DNA from: CAZGAH01 sp964523295
Lineage (GTDB): Bacteria; Desulfobacterota; Desulfovibrionia; Desulfovibrionales; Desulfovibrionaceae
Length of the DNA stretch: 64,000 nt
Assembly: GCA_964523295.1 (NCBI GenBank)
Contig: CAZGAH010000010.1
Coordinates: 15,452 to 79,451, forward strand
Direction of reading: 5' to 3'
The notes under the pieces are model-generated. The model was not told the origin of the DNA and searched no databases. It saw only the letters and a program-made list of their open reading frames with translations. The position numbers and the translations under genes were made by a program. This document shows positions 46,357 through 54,854 of this stretch, piece after piece (the stretch's first letter is position 1; each line of letters begins with the position of its first letter).

Positions 46357-47103
46357 TCAGGAGGCTTGGCCGCTTTCTCCGAAAAGGCCGCTCGCGATTG
46401 TTCCCAGGTTGTTCAGGGCCAGGTCGAGGTTCCAGTTTGCCCGCGAGCCGACGCGGTTGGAAACCGTGCGCACCTGCACGAACGGAATGCGCCGACATGC
46501 ACAGGCATAGGCCAGGGCAAAGCCTTCCATGTTTTCCAGAAGGCACGCGTACTGCGCGGCAAGCCGTTCTGCCCGGGCAAGGGTCCCGGTGACGCCGGAC
46601 ACGGTGATGCTGACGACGTGGGGCAGCGACGCGGGCAGATGCAACCCCAGGCTTCGGGCCGCCGACTCCGGGCTCAGCTCCAGGCGATCCCATATCAGTG
46701 CCCCGTCGACGCGTCCCAGCGCAAGCCGTATGCCCTGCGGATCCACCCCGTCCTCGGTGCGCAATCCGTACTCGGGCCAGATTTCCTGTTTTACAGCGGC
46801 CGCACATCCGATTGGCAGGGAGGCGCAATCGAAGCTGCCGGCGACGCCGAGATTGAGCACGCCGGCAACGTCAGGCCTGCCGGCAAACAGCCGCTCCAGG
46901 GACAGCGCCGCGTTGATTACCCCTATGCCGGTCAGCAGCAGGCAGCAGGGTCGGCCGGCGAGTACCGCCTCCGACCAGGCGCCTTCCTCGGGGATGCGCG
47001 GTCGCGGCGCCCCGGTCGTGCGCCATGCGCCGAGCACGGCCTTCATCTCGCGGGCCGTAGCCGTACAGAGCGTCAGCGCGGGGGGAGAGGCAGCGGCTGT
47101 CAT
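46357..47103 (-). CDS. mqnB: Futalosine hydrolase MqnB
   Basis: MqnB removes the base from futalosine or aminodeoxyfutalosine in the alternative menaquinone pathway. The 248-residue nucleoside-phosphorylase-fold protein has LTGIGVINAALSLERL, VLNLGVAGSFD, the substrate-binding ENMEGFALAYAC and the C-terminal TVSNRVGSRANWNLDLAL. menG at 49.0 kb supplies the last step of the same pathway. It is convergent with the HDOD gene. Confidence 0.93.
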   Translation of the reverse strand: MTAAASPPALTLCTATAREMKAVLGAWRTTGAPRPRIPEEGAWSEAVLAGRPCCLLLTGIGVINAALSLERLFAGRPDVAGVLNLGVAGSFDCASLPIGCAAAVKQEIWPEYGLRTEDGVDPQGIRLALGRVDGALIWDRLELSPESAARSLGLHLPASLPHVVSITVSGVTGTLARAERLAAQYACLLENMEGFALAYACACRRIPFVQVRTVSNRVGSRANWNLDLALNNLGTIASGLFGESGQAS

Positions 47104-47123
47104 GGACGATCAGGCCGTTCGGG

Positions 47124-47360
47124 TCAGATTTTTTCGACCAGCCATCTGGCGGTGCCGGAATCGAGGGTTTCGCTGATCAAGCGTGCTTTGCGCAAACGCA
47201 ACAAGGCCATGAAGCGACGGCGCTGCGCCTGATCCAGCTCAAGCGCCAGGCGTTGCCCGATGGTCAGGATTTCCAGCTGCGAACTCGCAGTCGCGAGCGC
47301 GCGTCATTGTTCGTCGGATCGGGCACGGGTCGCTTTCGGGCAATCAGTCACCAAGGTCAT
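47124..47360 (-). pseudogene. Small conserved-looking protein gene with in-frame TGA
   Basis: The frame runs 78 codons from an ATG at 47360 (MTLVTDCPKATRARSDEQ) to a stop at 47124, interrupted by TGA at codon 19 (47304-47306). The rest reads as real protein (RALATASSQLEILTIGQRLA, then ELDQAQRRRFMALLRLRKAR). There is no frameshift, and the context suggests a Trp codon (TGG) changed to TGA. A 5-bp hairpin with an AGTT loop follows the TGA by 13 bases, so read-through as selenocysteine is a remote alternative. The family is not recognised. Confidence 0.5.
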
Positions 47361-47368
47361 CCTCTACA

Positions 47369-48667
47369 CTAGAGCCGCCAGTACTGAATCCCGGCGTCCT
47401 GCATCGCCGCCATGTCCAGAGCCCCTTTGACATCCAGCAACAGGGCTTTGGAGGGGTCTGTAAAGCGGCTCGAAAGGGTTTCTGACGACAGCGAGAGAAA
47501 AGCTTGATGCGGCACGGCCAGAATCAGGGCGTCGAGATTGATGAGGGCTTCGAGTGGCACGAGTTCGAGGCCGTACTCGTGGCGTGCCTCCTCGGCGTCG
47601 GCAATGGGGTCGTGCACCAGAACCTCGGCGTGGTAGTCCGTGAGTTCATGGATGATATCGATAACGCGCGTATTGCGCAGATCAGGGACATTTTCCTTGA
47701 AGGTCAGTCCCAGCACGGCCACTTTGGCACCGCGTACGCGGCAAGAATTTTTGATCATGTGCTTGATGGCCGTTTCAGCGACGTACTTGCCCATGTAGTC
47801 GTTGATGCGGCGTCCGGCCAGGATGACCTGGGGGTGAAAGCCCAGCGACTCGGCCTTGAACGTGAGGTAGTAGGGATCGACGCCGATACAGTGGCCGCCC
47901 ACGAGTCCGGGACGAAAGGGGAGAAAGTTCCATTTTGTGCCTGCCGCAGCGAGCACCTCCAGCGTGTCGATGCCCATGCGGGCAAAAATCAGGGCGAGTT
48001 CGTTCATCAGGGCGATGTTCAAATCCCGCTGCGTGTTTTCGATCACCTTGGCCGCCTCGGCAACCTTGATGCTGGAGGCCAGGTGAATGCCCGCCTTGAN
48101 NNNNNNNNNCAGTTCGGTCGTTTCAGTATCCTGCCCGGCCACTACCTTGACGATGGTTTCCAGCGTGTGGTCCTTGTCGCCAGGATTGATCCGTTCGGGC
48201 GAATACCCGACCTTGAAGTCCACGCCGCAACGCAGGCCGGAGTGTTCTTCCAGAAGCGGTATGCAGATATCTTCGGTCAGTCCGGGATAGACCGTGGATT
48301 CGTACACGACCACCGTATGCTTGCGCAGATGCTTCCCGGCGATGACAGAGGCGCTGGTTACGCAGGAGAGGTCCGGGCGCCGGTGGATATCGATGGGCGT
48401 AGGCACGGCTACGATAATGACCCTGGCTTCGGACAACACCTGCGGATCGGAGGAAAAGGCAATATTCGCCTGCTGCAGCGCGTCGCTGGCAATCTCTCCG
48501 GTCCGGTCCTTGCCGGTGGAAAGCTCGGCAACCCGTTGTGCGGAGACATCGAAGCCGATGACAAGAAAATGCCGGCTCAAGGCCACGGCCAGGGGAAGTC
48601 CCACATACCCCAGCCCGAGCACTGCTACCGGCGCCTCTTTACGCAGTAATGATTCAAGAGCGATCAT
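47369..48667 (-). CDS. UDP-sugar 6-dehydrogenase (WbpA/TviB/Ugd family), with gap
   Basis: This NAD-dependent four-electron oxidation makes a UDP-uronic acid for capsule or LPS. The N-terminal Rossmann motif is VAVLGLGYVGLPLAVALSRH. The middle carries VYESTVYPGLTEDICIP and VGYSPERINPGDK. After the gap at 48100-48109 come IKVAEAAKVIENTQRDLNIA and the catalytic-Cys loop GLVGGHCIGVDPYYL. The C-terminal domain reads VAVLGLTFKENVPDLRNTR. The gap removes only about ten residues, and family length (about 430) is preserved. The substrate is probably UDP-GlcNAc or UDP-GalNAc, judged by the SPERINPGD class motif. It is a stand-alone gene. Confidence 0.93.
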   Translation of the reverse strand: MIALESLLRKEAPVAVLGLGYVGLPLAVALSRHFLVIGFDVSAQRVAELSTGKDRTGEIASDALQQANIAFSSDPQVLSEARVIIVAVPTPIDIHRRPDLSCVTSASVIAGKHLRKHTVVVYESTVYPGLTEDICIPLLEEHSGLRCGVDFKVGYSPERINPGDKDHTLETIVKVVAGQDTETTELXXXXKAGIHLASSIKVAEAAKVIENTQRDLNIALMNELALIFARMGIDTLEVLAAAGTKWNFLPFRPGLVGGHCIGVDPYYLTFKAESLGFHPQVILAGRRINDYMGKYVAETAIKHMIKNSCRVRGAKVAVLGLTFKENVPDLRNTRVIDIIHELTDYHAEVLVHDPIADAEEARHEYGLELVPLEALINLDALILAVPHQAFLSLSSETLSSRFTDPSKALLLDVKGALDMAAMQDAGIQYWRL

Positions 48668-48750
48668 GAGTGTTCACCATGAAGTACCGCCGAGCGACTT
48701 CCGCGTCCTTGTTCTGGACAAGGGACAACGTTCAGGGTTATCGAAAGACT

Positions 48751-48966
48751 ATGCATCTTGACTGGAATCTTTTATTGCTGGCTCTGGGTCTGGCATTCCT
48801 CATCGAAGGAATGCCGTATTTCCTGTTTGCCGAACGGATGCCCCGCATATTGCGTGCTCTGTCCGAACGATCACCTCGCGTGCTGCGAGGGCTTGGTCTG
48901 ATGGCGATTGTGGTCGGTCTGGCGATTCTGTTGCTCGCCAGGCAGCTGGGTGTGACCAACGACTGA
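48751..48966 (+). CDS. DUF2065-type small membrane protein
   Basis: This 71-residue protein has two hydrophobic segments (WNLLLLALGLAFLIEGMPYF and LGLMAIVVGLAILLLA). A conserved-looking hinge EGMPYFLFAERMPRILRAL is the DUF2065 signature. The function is unknown. In other proteobacteria such genes often lie near hflC. The ATG at 48751 is chosen because the 27 preceding codons overlap the dehydrogenase's divergent start region. Confidence 0.85.
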   Translation: MHLDWNLLLLALGLAFLIEGMPYFLFAERMPRILRALSERSPRVLRGLGLMAIVVGLAILLLARQLGVTND

Positions 48967-49022
48967 TCCACCACAGCCCGGCCCCTTCCGAAACGTACAT
49001 ATCGCTCGGCTCCTTTCGCCGT

Positions 49023-49769
49023 TCAGGGCGCAATCTCAGGCTGTGCGGGCTTATGCGCCGCGTGGAGATAAACGATGCCTGACAACATCGCCCGGTACGT
49101 TACTTCCGCATAGCCGCAATCATTCAGTTCTCTTTCCAGGGCGGCTGCATCGGGAAAGGCCAGTATCGTTTCCGCGAGGTAGCGATACGCCCTGTCATCG
49201 CCAGAGACCATCCGCCCTACACCAGGAAGAATTTTTCGTAAATAAAAATTATATACCCCGCCCCAGATGCGTTCACGACCGGTACCGAATTCAAGGATGC
49301 ACAACCTTCCACCCGGGCGTAAGACCCGGAAGATTTCGGAAAAGGCGGTCTGGCGAGGGATAATGTTGCGAATGCCGAAGGCAATGGTCACGCAATCCAC
49401 GCTCGCGTCCGCCACAGGCAGCCGTCGGCCGTCCGCCAGAGCCACGCTGATCGCCTGTGCCCTGTGACCGTGCAGCTTGCGTCTTCCTCGCTGAAGCATC
49501 GGCAGGGAAAAATCCAGCGCCAGCACTTTCATCGAGGGATGTTGCCGCACGATTTCGCAGGCAACGTCGAGCGTTCCTGCGGCCAGATCGAGCACCCGGC
49601 CGCTCGATCCGGGCCTGACCAGCCGCACCAGGCAGCGCCGCCAGTAGATATCCAGACCGAGGCTGAGCAGGTGATTCAAAAAATCGTACCACCCGGCGAT
49701 ACGATCGAACATGCGTGAAACGTGCCGGGCTTGCTCGTCGGAGCCGGACTTCAGCACAGGCTGCGGCAT
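49023..49769 (-). CDS. menG: Demethylmenaquinone methyltransferase MenG/UbiE
   Basis: This is a SAM-dependent methyltransferase of 248 residues for the last step of menaquinone synthesis. Motifs are FDRIAGWYDFLNHLLSLGLD at the start, the SAM-binding VLDLAAGTLDVA, DFSLPMLQRG, the family signature FGIRNI, and FRVLRPGGRLCILEFG. With mqnB this points to menaquinone respiration. It lies 5 bases downstream of a small gene on the same strand, so they are cotranscribed. Confidence 0.96.
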   Translation of the reverse strand: MPQPVLKSGSDEQARHVSRMFDRIAGWYDFLNHLLSLGLDIYWRRCLVRLVRPGSSGRVLDLAAGTLDVACEIVRQHPSMKVLALDFSLPMLQRGRRKLHGHRAQAISVALADGRRLPVADASVDCVTIAFGIRNIIPRQTAFSEIFRVLRPGGRLCILEFGTGRERIWGGVYNFYLRKILPGVGRMVSGDDRAYRYLAETILAFPDAAALERELNDCGYAEVTYRAMLSGIVYLHAAHKPAQPEIAP

Positions 49770-49774
49770 CCGGC

Positions 49775-49990
49775 CTATCCTCCGCTCTCGGTCCTGTCGC
49801 CGCGGACGTCGCAGCCCGAGGCCGTTTCTCCAGCTCCCTCAGTCCCGGAAGCGGAAATCGTCCGCAGTATCTCCCGATACACCACAGGGAAGACTTCAGG
49901 AAAGTTGGCGGGAGAAACCCGGCCGGCCTCGATGAACTTGACCACGATTTCCTTGGCGGTCTGCAAGGCCAGTTGCTTCAGCTTGTCCAC
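49775..49990 (-). CDS. Small protein of unknown function upstream of menG
   Basis: This 71-residue soluble protein starts MDKLKQLALQTAKEIVVKFI, an amphipathic helix. AGRVSPANFPEVFPVVYREI follows, then a polar C-terminal tail. The first 50 residues look conserved and real; the tail appears variable. It is directly upstream of menG (5-base spacing). No family name is known to me. Confidence 0.65.
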   Translation of the reverse strand: MDKLKQLALQTAKEIVVKFIEAGRVSPANFPEVFPVVYREILRTISASGTEGAGETASGCDVRGDRTESGG

Positions 49991-50021
49991 GTTGTCGTCT
50001 CATTCCTTAAGCGGGTGAAAG

Positions 50022-50081
50022 AAAAAAAACCGCCCGGATCGGGAAATGGCCTTGACCTGTCAGCAAGACGCATCCGGGCGG
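50022..50081 (-). terminator. Intrinsic terminator of the acidic repeat protein gene
   Basis: A 10-bp perfect stem (CCGCCCGGAT / ATCCGGGCGG) with a 32-base loop is followed on the minus strand by a run of eight Ts. It lies about 180 bases after the 50258 stop and before the small gene at 49990. Confidence 0.8.
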
Positions 50082-50257
50082 AAAAAAAGAGAAACCTCGC
50101 GGCCCCTCCCCTTTTGTACCACGTACCATAGAGTCGAGGCAGGGTCGAGCGCTGCCTGCGGGGGGGGCAGTGGCGGCTGAAGCCGTACCATCGTTCCCGC
50201 GGCCCTGAACAACCGGCAGCCCACCGACCGGCTGTCCCTGACGGCTCCTGTTCCTGC

Positions 50258-52420
50258 CTATTCCATTTCCTGGGCCAAGGCAGCGATTTCCTGCCTGATG
50301 ATGCGGGCAGCGGCCTCAGGGACCGTCTTCTCTATCAGTTCTAAGAGTTCCTGGCGAAGCGCTGTCAACGACGCAGCAAACTCCTCACGTAGAGGCTGCT
50401 GTTGCTCAGAGAATCCTCTCAAGGCCTCAGACACGGCCTGCTCGACGTCCTGCCGCAGGCGGGAGGAAATTGATGCGAAAAGTTGCCCGTCCGGAGCGAA
50501 CGCCTGATCAAGACGCTCTTCGAGCTGGCCCGGGGTAAGTCGTGTTTGCGACTGAGCAGCCTCTCGTTCGTCCAGAGTCTGCTGCAAGCCGACTGCGGCG
50601 GTTGCGGCGTACGCCGCGAGACGGGCCTCCAGCGTTGCCTCCTGGGCAGTCTGCAGATCTGTCCGCTGTCGCGCGAGCTGCTCATCCAGACGGGCGTCCC
50701 ATTGTGGATGCAATCGCTCGGCGAGCCGCCTTTCCAGACGCTCGGCAAGCTTTTCTTCCAGGCGCTCGGCGAGCAGCTCTTCGGACTGTTCGGCAGGCGC
50801 GTCCACGGCCTCTAAGGGCTCTGCCGCAACCTGTTCCAACGCGGCCAGCCGGGCTTCCAGTTCGGCAACACGCAAGGCAAGATCCCGAACGGTCTGGGCA
50901 TCGACGCCGCCCGCACTCTCCGTAAAAGTTTCAGGCTCGGGCCGAATGGCCTGAACATCGGCAACCGATCCGGAAAGGGATGCTTCATGTGCGCCCGCAA
51001 TGGCCGCCTTGCTCACGGCATCGAGGTCAATGGCCTCCCGATCGAGTGCAACATCACTCTGGTCCGATTCGTCGAGGACGCGGCTCAGATCATCCATGGA
51101 GCCGAGCAGATCGTCCAGATTGTCCAGACCTTCGTCCCCCATATCCGGCGGGAGGTCAGGAAGGTCTGAAACGGGGGGCGGACTGGCTGCGTCAGTCACC
51201 TCTTGATCGGCCAACAGGGCGTCGAGATCGTCCAGTTCGGTTTCGGAAAGCTCTGCGCTGTCTTCCTCGACAGGGGTGTCTGTGGTTTTTGCTGCCTGCT
51301 CTTCCACCTCCGGAAGGTCGAGATCATCAATGAGCTTGTCCAGGCCGGCAAGGTCCAGATCGTCTTCCTCGACAGCCGGCCGAGGCACGGCTGCCCGGGC
51401 GTCCTTTTTGGCCGATGTCGGCTGCGTGCCTTCGTCAAGGGCATCGAGGTCGAAATCGTCGCCCAGNNNNNNNNNNAGGCCCATGTCCGCGCCGGCCCCT
51501 TGAAACAGACTCTCGACATCGTCCTGTGAGAGCACGTCATCCGCTGCGGGTGCGGTTTTTTTCGCTGTCCCGGAACTTTCGAAATCCTTGAACAGGTCCT
51601 CGACGTCGTCTTGCGATACCGTGGCGGTTGGCGCGCGACGCTCTGCCGTCGCTGCAGGCGCGGTTTTTTTCGCCGTCCCCGTACTTTCGAAATCCTTGAA
51701 CAGGTCCTCGACGTCGTCTTGTGATACCGTGGCGGATGGCGCACGACGCTCTTCCGTGAACTCAAGGTCCATCATGTCCATGGCGTCGACGGTGTCTGAC
51801 TTCTTGCCTGCCGGCATGGGTTTTGACGGCAATTCGTCCAGATCATCGCTGTCGACTTCGCTGGTCATGCCCTTGAAGGCGGCATCGAAATCCAGCTCGT
51901 CCAGATCGTCCGGCTCGGAAGCCTTTCCTGGAGAACGGTCCGGACCTGAGGGCTTGCCTGCCGGAAGGTCCTCGAGCCCGTCGAGGACGCCCGAATCGTC
52001 GCTGTCGACTTCGCTGGTCATGCCCTTGAAGGCGGTGTCGAAATCCAGGTCGTCCAAGTCGTCAGGCTCAGCGGATTTGGCCGCTGGTCGAGCCTTGCCA
52101 GCCGGTCGGGAAGGTTCCTCATCCAGGGAGTCGAAGTCGATGGAACTCTCCATGTCCTTGAGCGCTGCTTCGAAATCAAGCTCCTCTTCCTGCGGGGCAG
52201 CTGGCCTGCCCTTGGAGGCTGGCTTGGGAGCCGACTCCTCGTCGGAGAATAAATCAGCAAGTTCGTTTTCGAAATTCAGAGCATCATCGCTGTCCCCGGG
52301 GCTGATGTCGGACAGGGCATCCGCGTGGGCCTGTGAACCTGCTTTTCCTTTTTCGATGATGTCTGTCAGCTCAAAGACATCATCATCCGCCATGGGGCCG
52401 GGGGCTGACTTGGGGGACAT
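50258..52420 (-). CDS. Large acidic repeat protein with C-terminal coiled coil, one gap
   Basis: About 720 residues, very rich in Asp, Glu, Ala and Ser. Start ATG 52420 follows GGTGGAG. The N-terminal half holds two repeat types: D-L-D-E-L-D-F-D-A-A-F-K-G-M-T-S (at least twice, plus diverged copies) and S-Q-D-D-V-E-D-L-F-K-D-F-E (two near-identical copies, with a related third at SQDDVESLFQG). The second half is a long coiled coil ending in LEERLEEKLAERLERRL-type heptads. The SQDDVxxLF element resembles the N-terminal LSQDEIDALL-type motif of flagellar switch proteins FliM/FliN. No known domain covers the whole. The N-run at 51467-51476 lies inside the repeats, where short-read assembly fails. 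Confidence 0.75.
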   Translation of the reverse strand: MSPKSAPGPMADDDVFELTDIIEKGKAGSQAHADALSDISPGDSDDALNFENELADLFSDEESAPKPASKGRPAAPQEEELDFEAALKDMESSIDFDSLDEEPSRPAGKARPAAKSAEPDDLDDLDFDTAFKGMTSEVDSDDSGVLDGLEDLPAGKPSGPDRSPGKASEPDDLDELDFDAAFKGMTSEVDSDDLDELPSKPMPAGKKSDTVDAMDMMDLEFTEERRAPSATVSQDDVEDLFKDFESTGTAKKTAPAATAERRAPTATVSQDDVEDLFKDFESSGTAKKTAPAADDVLSQDDVESLFQGAGADMGXXXXLGDDFDLDALDEGTQPTSAKKDARAAVPRPAVEEDDLDLAGLDKLIDDLDLPEVEEQAAKTTDTPVEEDSAELSETELDDLDALLADQEVTDAASPPPVSDLPDLPPDMGDEGLDNLDDLLGSMDDLSRVLDESDQSDVALDREAIDLDAVSKAAIAGAHEASLSGSVADVQAIRPEPETFTESAGGVDAQTVRDLALRVAELEARLAALEQVAAEPLEAVDAPAEQSEELLAERLEEKLAERLERRLAERLHPQWDARLDEQLARQRTDLQTAQEATLEARLAAYAATAAVGLQQTLDEREAAQSQTRLTPGQLEERLDQAFAPDGQLFASISSRLRQDVEQAVSEALRGFSEQQQPLREEFAASLTALRQELLELIEKTVPEAAARIIRQEIAALAQEME

Positions 52421-53022
52421 GCTCCACCTTCGGGGCTGGCAACGCGGGGATTCCACGCCGCAGTTCAGAATCTTTTCATCCTTTCGGCAACCGCCGCGCC
52501 TGAAAAACGAGCGAAAAGTCTGGATACGCCAGTGAGTACGGACGCCACCCTCGCCCGGACTGACCATTGACGATAATTCCGTCGCAATTTCTTGTAATCC
52601 CATATGGCTCGAAAGGGCAAGCAGAAACGCAGCCTCGGCACGACCGTTTTACATCAAGCGCTATGCCAATTCCGATGTCAGGTAAAACAAAGCGGAAGCG
52701 CCGCTTGAAGGTAACGTAAGGAGCATGAAACAGGTGACGCCCAATGCCTCTGTTTAGCGATAAACTTGTCTTACAAAAATGCATTTAATGTTTATAGCAG
52801 GCTCGCTTGGTGCCGAGAGTGTGCTCAAAATCATATAATCGCAAATCATATATTTTTTAGATTGCTTGCTGTTTTTGATTTGACATGTTTAGCGCTATTA
52901 AAATCAAGAGAAATGATGTAAATTCGAACAGCGTATGACGGCTGAGGATAGTGTGCAATCGGGACTCTAAACGGATGGCCTGGTCGAGGGCGAACGCGGC
53001 TGTAGTGGGTCCGAAGCCTGTC
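52421..53022. other. Intergenic stretch, AT-rich in its right half
   Basis: About 600 bases separate the divergent acidic repeat gene and cheD. The left part must hold the promoter of the acidic gene. Short ORFs here have no start signals. The AT-rich segment around 52740-52920 contains no recognised element. Confidence 0.4.
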
Positions 53023-53051
53023 TTGCCCATTAACCCTTTTTGGGGTATACT
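53023..53051 (+). promoter_or_regulatory. Sigma-70-type promoter upstream of cheD
   Basis: TTGCCC (53023-53028) and TATACT (53046-53051) are separated by exactly 17 bases. The sequence lies 112 bases before the cheD start and in the right orientation. Confidence 0.65.
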
Positions 53052-53163
53052 GATTTGATAATCCCATGAAATACCTTTCTGCCGGATCCGGGACATCCGG
53101 CAGTGGTACAGCTCAGGCGCGGACTTGACGTGCGGGGGCAAACGTCTTGCGAGGTGCGGAGGT

Positions 53164-53652
53164 ATGGCAACAACAATCCTGGGAGTCGGTGGCTACGGGG
53201 CTTCCGGCCAGTCGGGCGAGGTGCTGAAAACCTTTGCCCTGGGCTCCTGCGTGGCCGTTCTGGCCTATGATCCGGGCGCCAAGGTGGCCGGAATGGTACA
53301 CATCGCCCTGCCGTCGTCGGCGACGAACAAAAATCGGGCCGACGTTTTGCCCGGTTATTTTGCCGATCGGGGCGTACCGGCTCTACTCGAGGCCATGGCC
53401 AGACTGCGTGGCACGTCCGACGCCAGGGGACTGGTCATCAAAATCGCCGGCGGCGCGAATGTCATGCGCACCGGAAACGTTTTCGACATCGGCCAGCGCA
53501 ACATCAAGGCCGTGAAAACTGAACTCCGGCAACACGGACTGGCGCCGGTCGCGGCCGAAGTCGGCGGATCCATCAGCCGGACAGTTTCCATCGAAGTCGA
53601 CACAGGTACAGTTATATTGAACTCCCCGGGCCGGGACGCCTGGAGCCTCTGA
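53164..53652 (+). CDS. cheD: Chemoreceptor glutamine deamidase CheD
   Basis: CheD deamidates glutamines in methyl-accepting chemotaxis proteins and tunes CheC/CheY-P signalling. The 162-residue protein has the catalytic Cys in FALGSCVAVLAYD, the His in AGMVHIALPSS, and the Thr-containing GGSISRTVSIEVDTGTV. Start ATG 53164 has GGAGG 6 bases upstream; the longer frame from 53125 has none. It is 36 bases upstream of an HDOD gene in the same direction, a pairing common in motile deltaproteobacteria. Confidence 0.95.
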   Translation: MATTILGVGGYGASGQSGEVLKTFALGSCVAVLAYDPGAKVAGMVHIALPSSATNKNRADVLPGYFADRGVPALLEAMARLRGTSDARGLVIKIAGGANVMRTGNVFDIGQRNIKAVKTELRQHGLAPVAAEVGGSISRTVSIEVDTGTVILNSPGRDAWSL

Positions 53653-53688
53653 TCCAGACACCAACATTTCCCCAACAGGCGGGCTGCA

Positions 53689-54549
53689 ATGGACATCGTC
53701 AAAGACATCATCGCCAAAGTGAAGGTTATCCCCCCGCTCTCCTCCAGCTCCATGAAGCTGCTCGACCTGGTGAAGGACGACCGCTACAGCCTGCAGGACA
53801 TCACCAGGGTCGTCCAATGCGACCCCGCCTTGACGGCCAACGTGCTCAAGGTCGTCAATGCCCCGGCCTTCGGTCTGGGGCACCAGATCAGTTCCCTGTC
53901 ACGCGCGGTAACCTTTCTTGGTGATAAAACCGTCATCGGCATCGCCATCGCCACCTGCTCGCCAAAAATCTACGATCGCGCCCTCGAAGGCTATCAATCC
54001 GGCCGGGGAGAACTCTGGCTGCACAGCCTGCACACGGCCATTGCCGCGCGCGAGTTGTCAAAACGGGCCAAAAAACCGCTCAGCGCGGAGGCCGCCTTTA
54101 CTGGCGGCATCCTGCACGACATCGGCAAGGCCGTCCTTTCCGACTATCTTCAGGACAAGGCCGGCGAACTCATCGACGTCGTCGAAGCCAATCAGGCGGA
54201 TGGCTTTTCCGAGGCCGAACGCAGCAGCCTTGGCGTAGATCACACGCAAGTAGGGCTGGCCCTGGCCGAGCACTGGAATCTCCCCGAGCCCCTGCGAGAA
54301 TGCATCCGCTTTCACCATACGCCGCGCCTGGCCGACGCCGACTTTCGGCCCCTCGTCTATTGTATCCATCTGGCTGACTCCGTAGCCATGCTCGGAGGCT
54401 CGGGCACAGGCGCCGACGCGCTGCTGTATCCGCTCGATGAGCTGTGGCCCGATTACTTCACCCTGGACGAGGCCGGACTGGAAGCGCTGATTCTCGCGGT
54501 CTCGATTGACTTTCTCAAGACCAAGGCCTCGCTGTTCACCACGAATTAG
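53689..54549 (+). CDS. HDOD-domain signalling protein
   Basis: This 286-residue cytoplasmic HDOD protein has the N-terminal LVKDDRYSLQDITRVVQCDP, SRAVTFLGDKTVIGIAIA and the HD-type motif GGILHDIGKAVLSDY. Further His residues follow (ALAEHWNLPEPLRECIRFHH). HDOD proteins act in c-di-GMP, chemotaxis and stress signalling, usually without catalytic activity. Here the HD dyad is present, so hydrolase function is not excluded. It is probably cotranscribed with cheD. Confidence 0.92.
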   Translation: MDIVKDIIAKVKVIPPLSSSSMKLLDLVKDDRYSLQDITRVVQCDPALTANVLKVVNAPAFGLGHQISSLSRAVTFLGDKTVIGIAIATCSPKIYDRALEGYQSGRGELWLHSLHTAIAARELSKRAKKPLSAEAAFTGGILHDIGKAVLSDYLQDKAGELIDVVEANQADGFSEAERSSLGVDHTQVGLALAEHWNLPEPLRECIRFHHTPRLADADFRPLVYCIHLADSVAMLGGSGTGADALLYPLDELWPDYFTLDEAGLEALILAVSIDFLKTKASLFTTN

Positions 54550-54625
54550 TTCACTTGCCGCGAGCAGCGCAGGGAAAGGCCCTGCGAATGCATCGCATTG
54601 TCCGAATTCACTTCGGGTGAGATAT

Positions 54626-54664
54626 TAAGTCGCCATGACCGGAGGCACCCTAATCCATGAAACG
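54626..54664 (+). repeat. 39-base dispersed repeat, copy B
   Basis: This copy is nearly identical (2 mismatches) to copy C at 57608-57646, in the same orientation. It lies 190 bases upstream of the IS110 transposase start. B and C together bracket the IS110 element and the SGNH gene. Confidence 0.8.
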
Positions 54665-54854
54665 TGATTATCTTCCTCTGATGCCCCCGGCCTGGAGGTC
54701 GGTTTTTCTTTGGTGCGGAAGAGCCCGTTTTTAAGTCTGACCCTGGGCCATGCGAGCACCCTGTATTGCTGCCCTGGCCTTAATTTCAGGCCAGGAGCGC
54801 GTCTGGTAGAGTTCGAGAACGCTGGCCCTATGCCGGGAGCTGAAGGAGATCGCC
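54665..54854 (+). ncRNA. Structured leader of the IS110 element, candidate bridge RNA region
   Basis: The 190 bases before the transposase contain a perfect 8-bp hairpin CCTGGCCT-TAATTTC-AGGCCAGG (54773-54795) and a shorter CCGGCCTGGAGGTCGG stem near 54688. IS110-family elements transcribe a non-coding bridge/seeker RNA from a flank of the transposase gene. This region is one of the two candidates, the other being 56082-56322. The exact RNA cannot be defined by eye. Confidence 0.4.
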
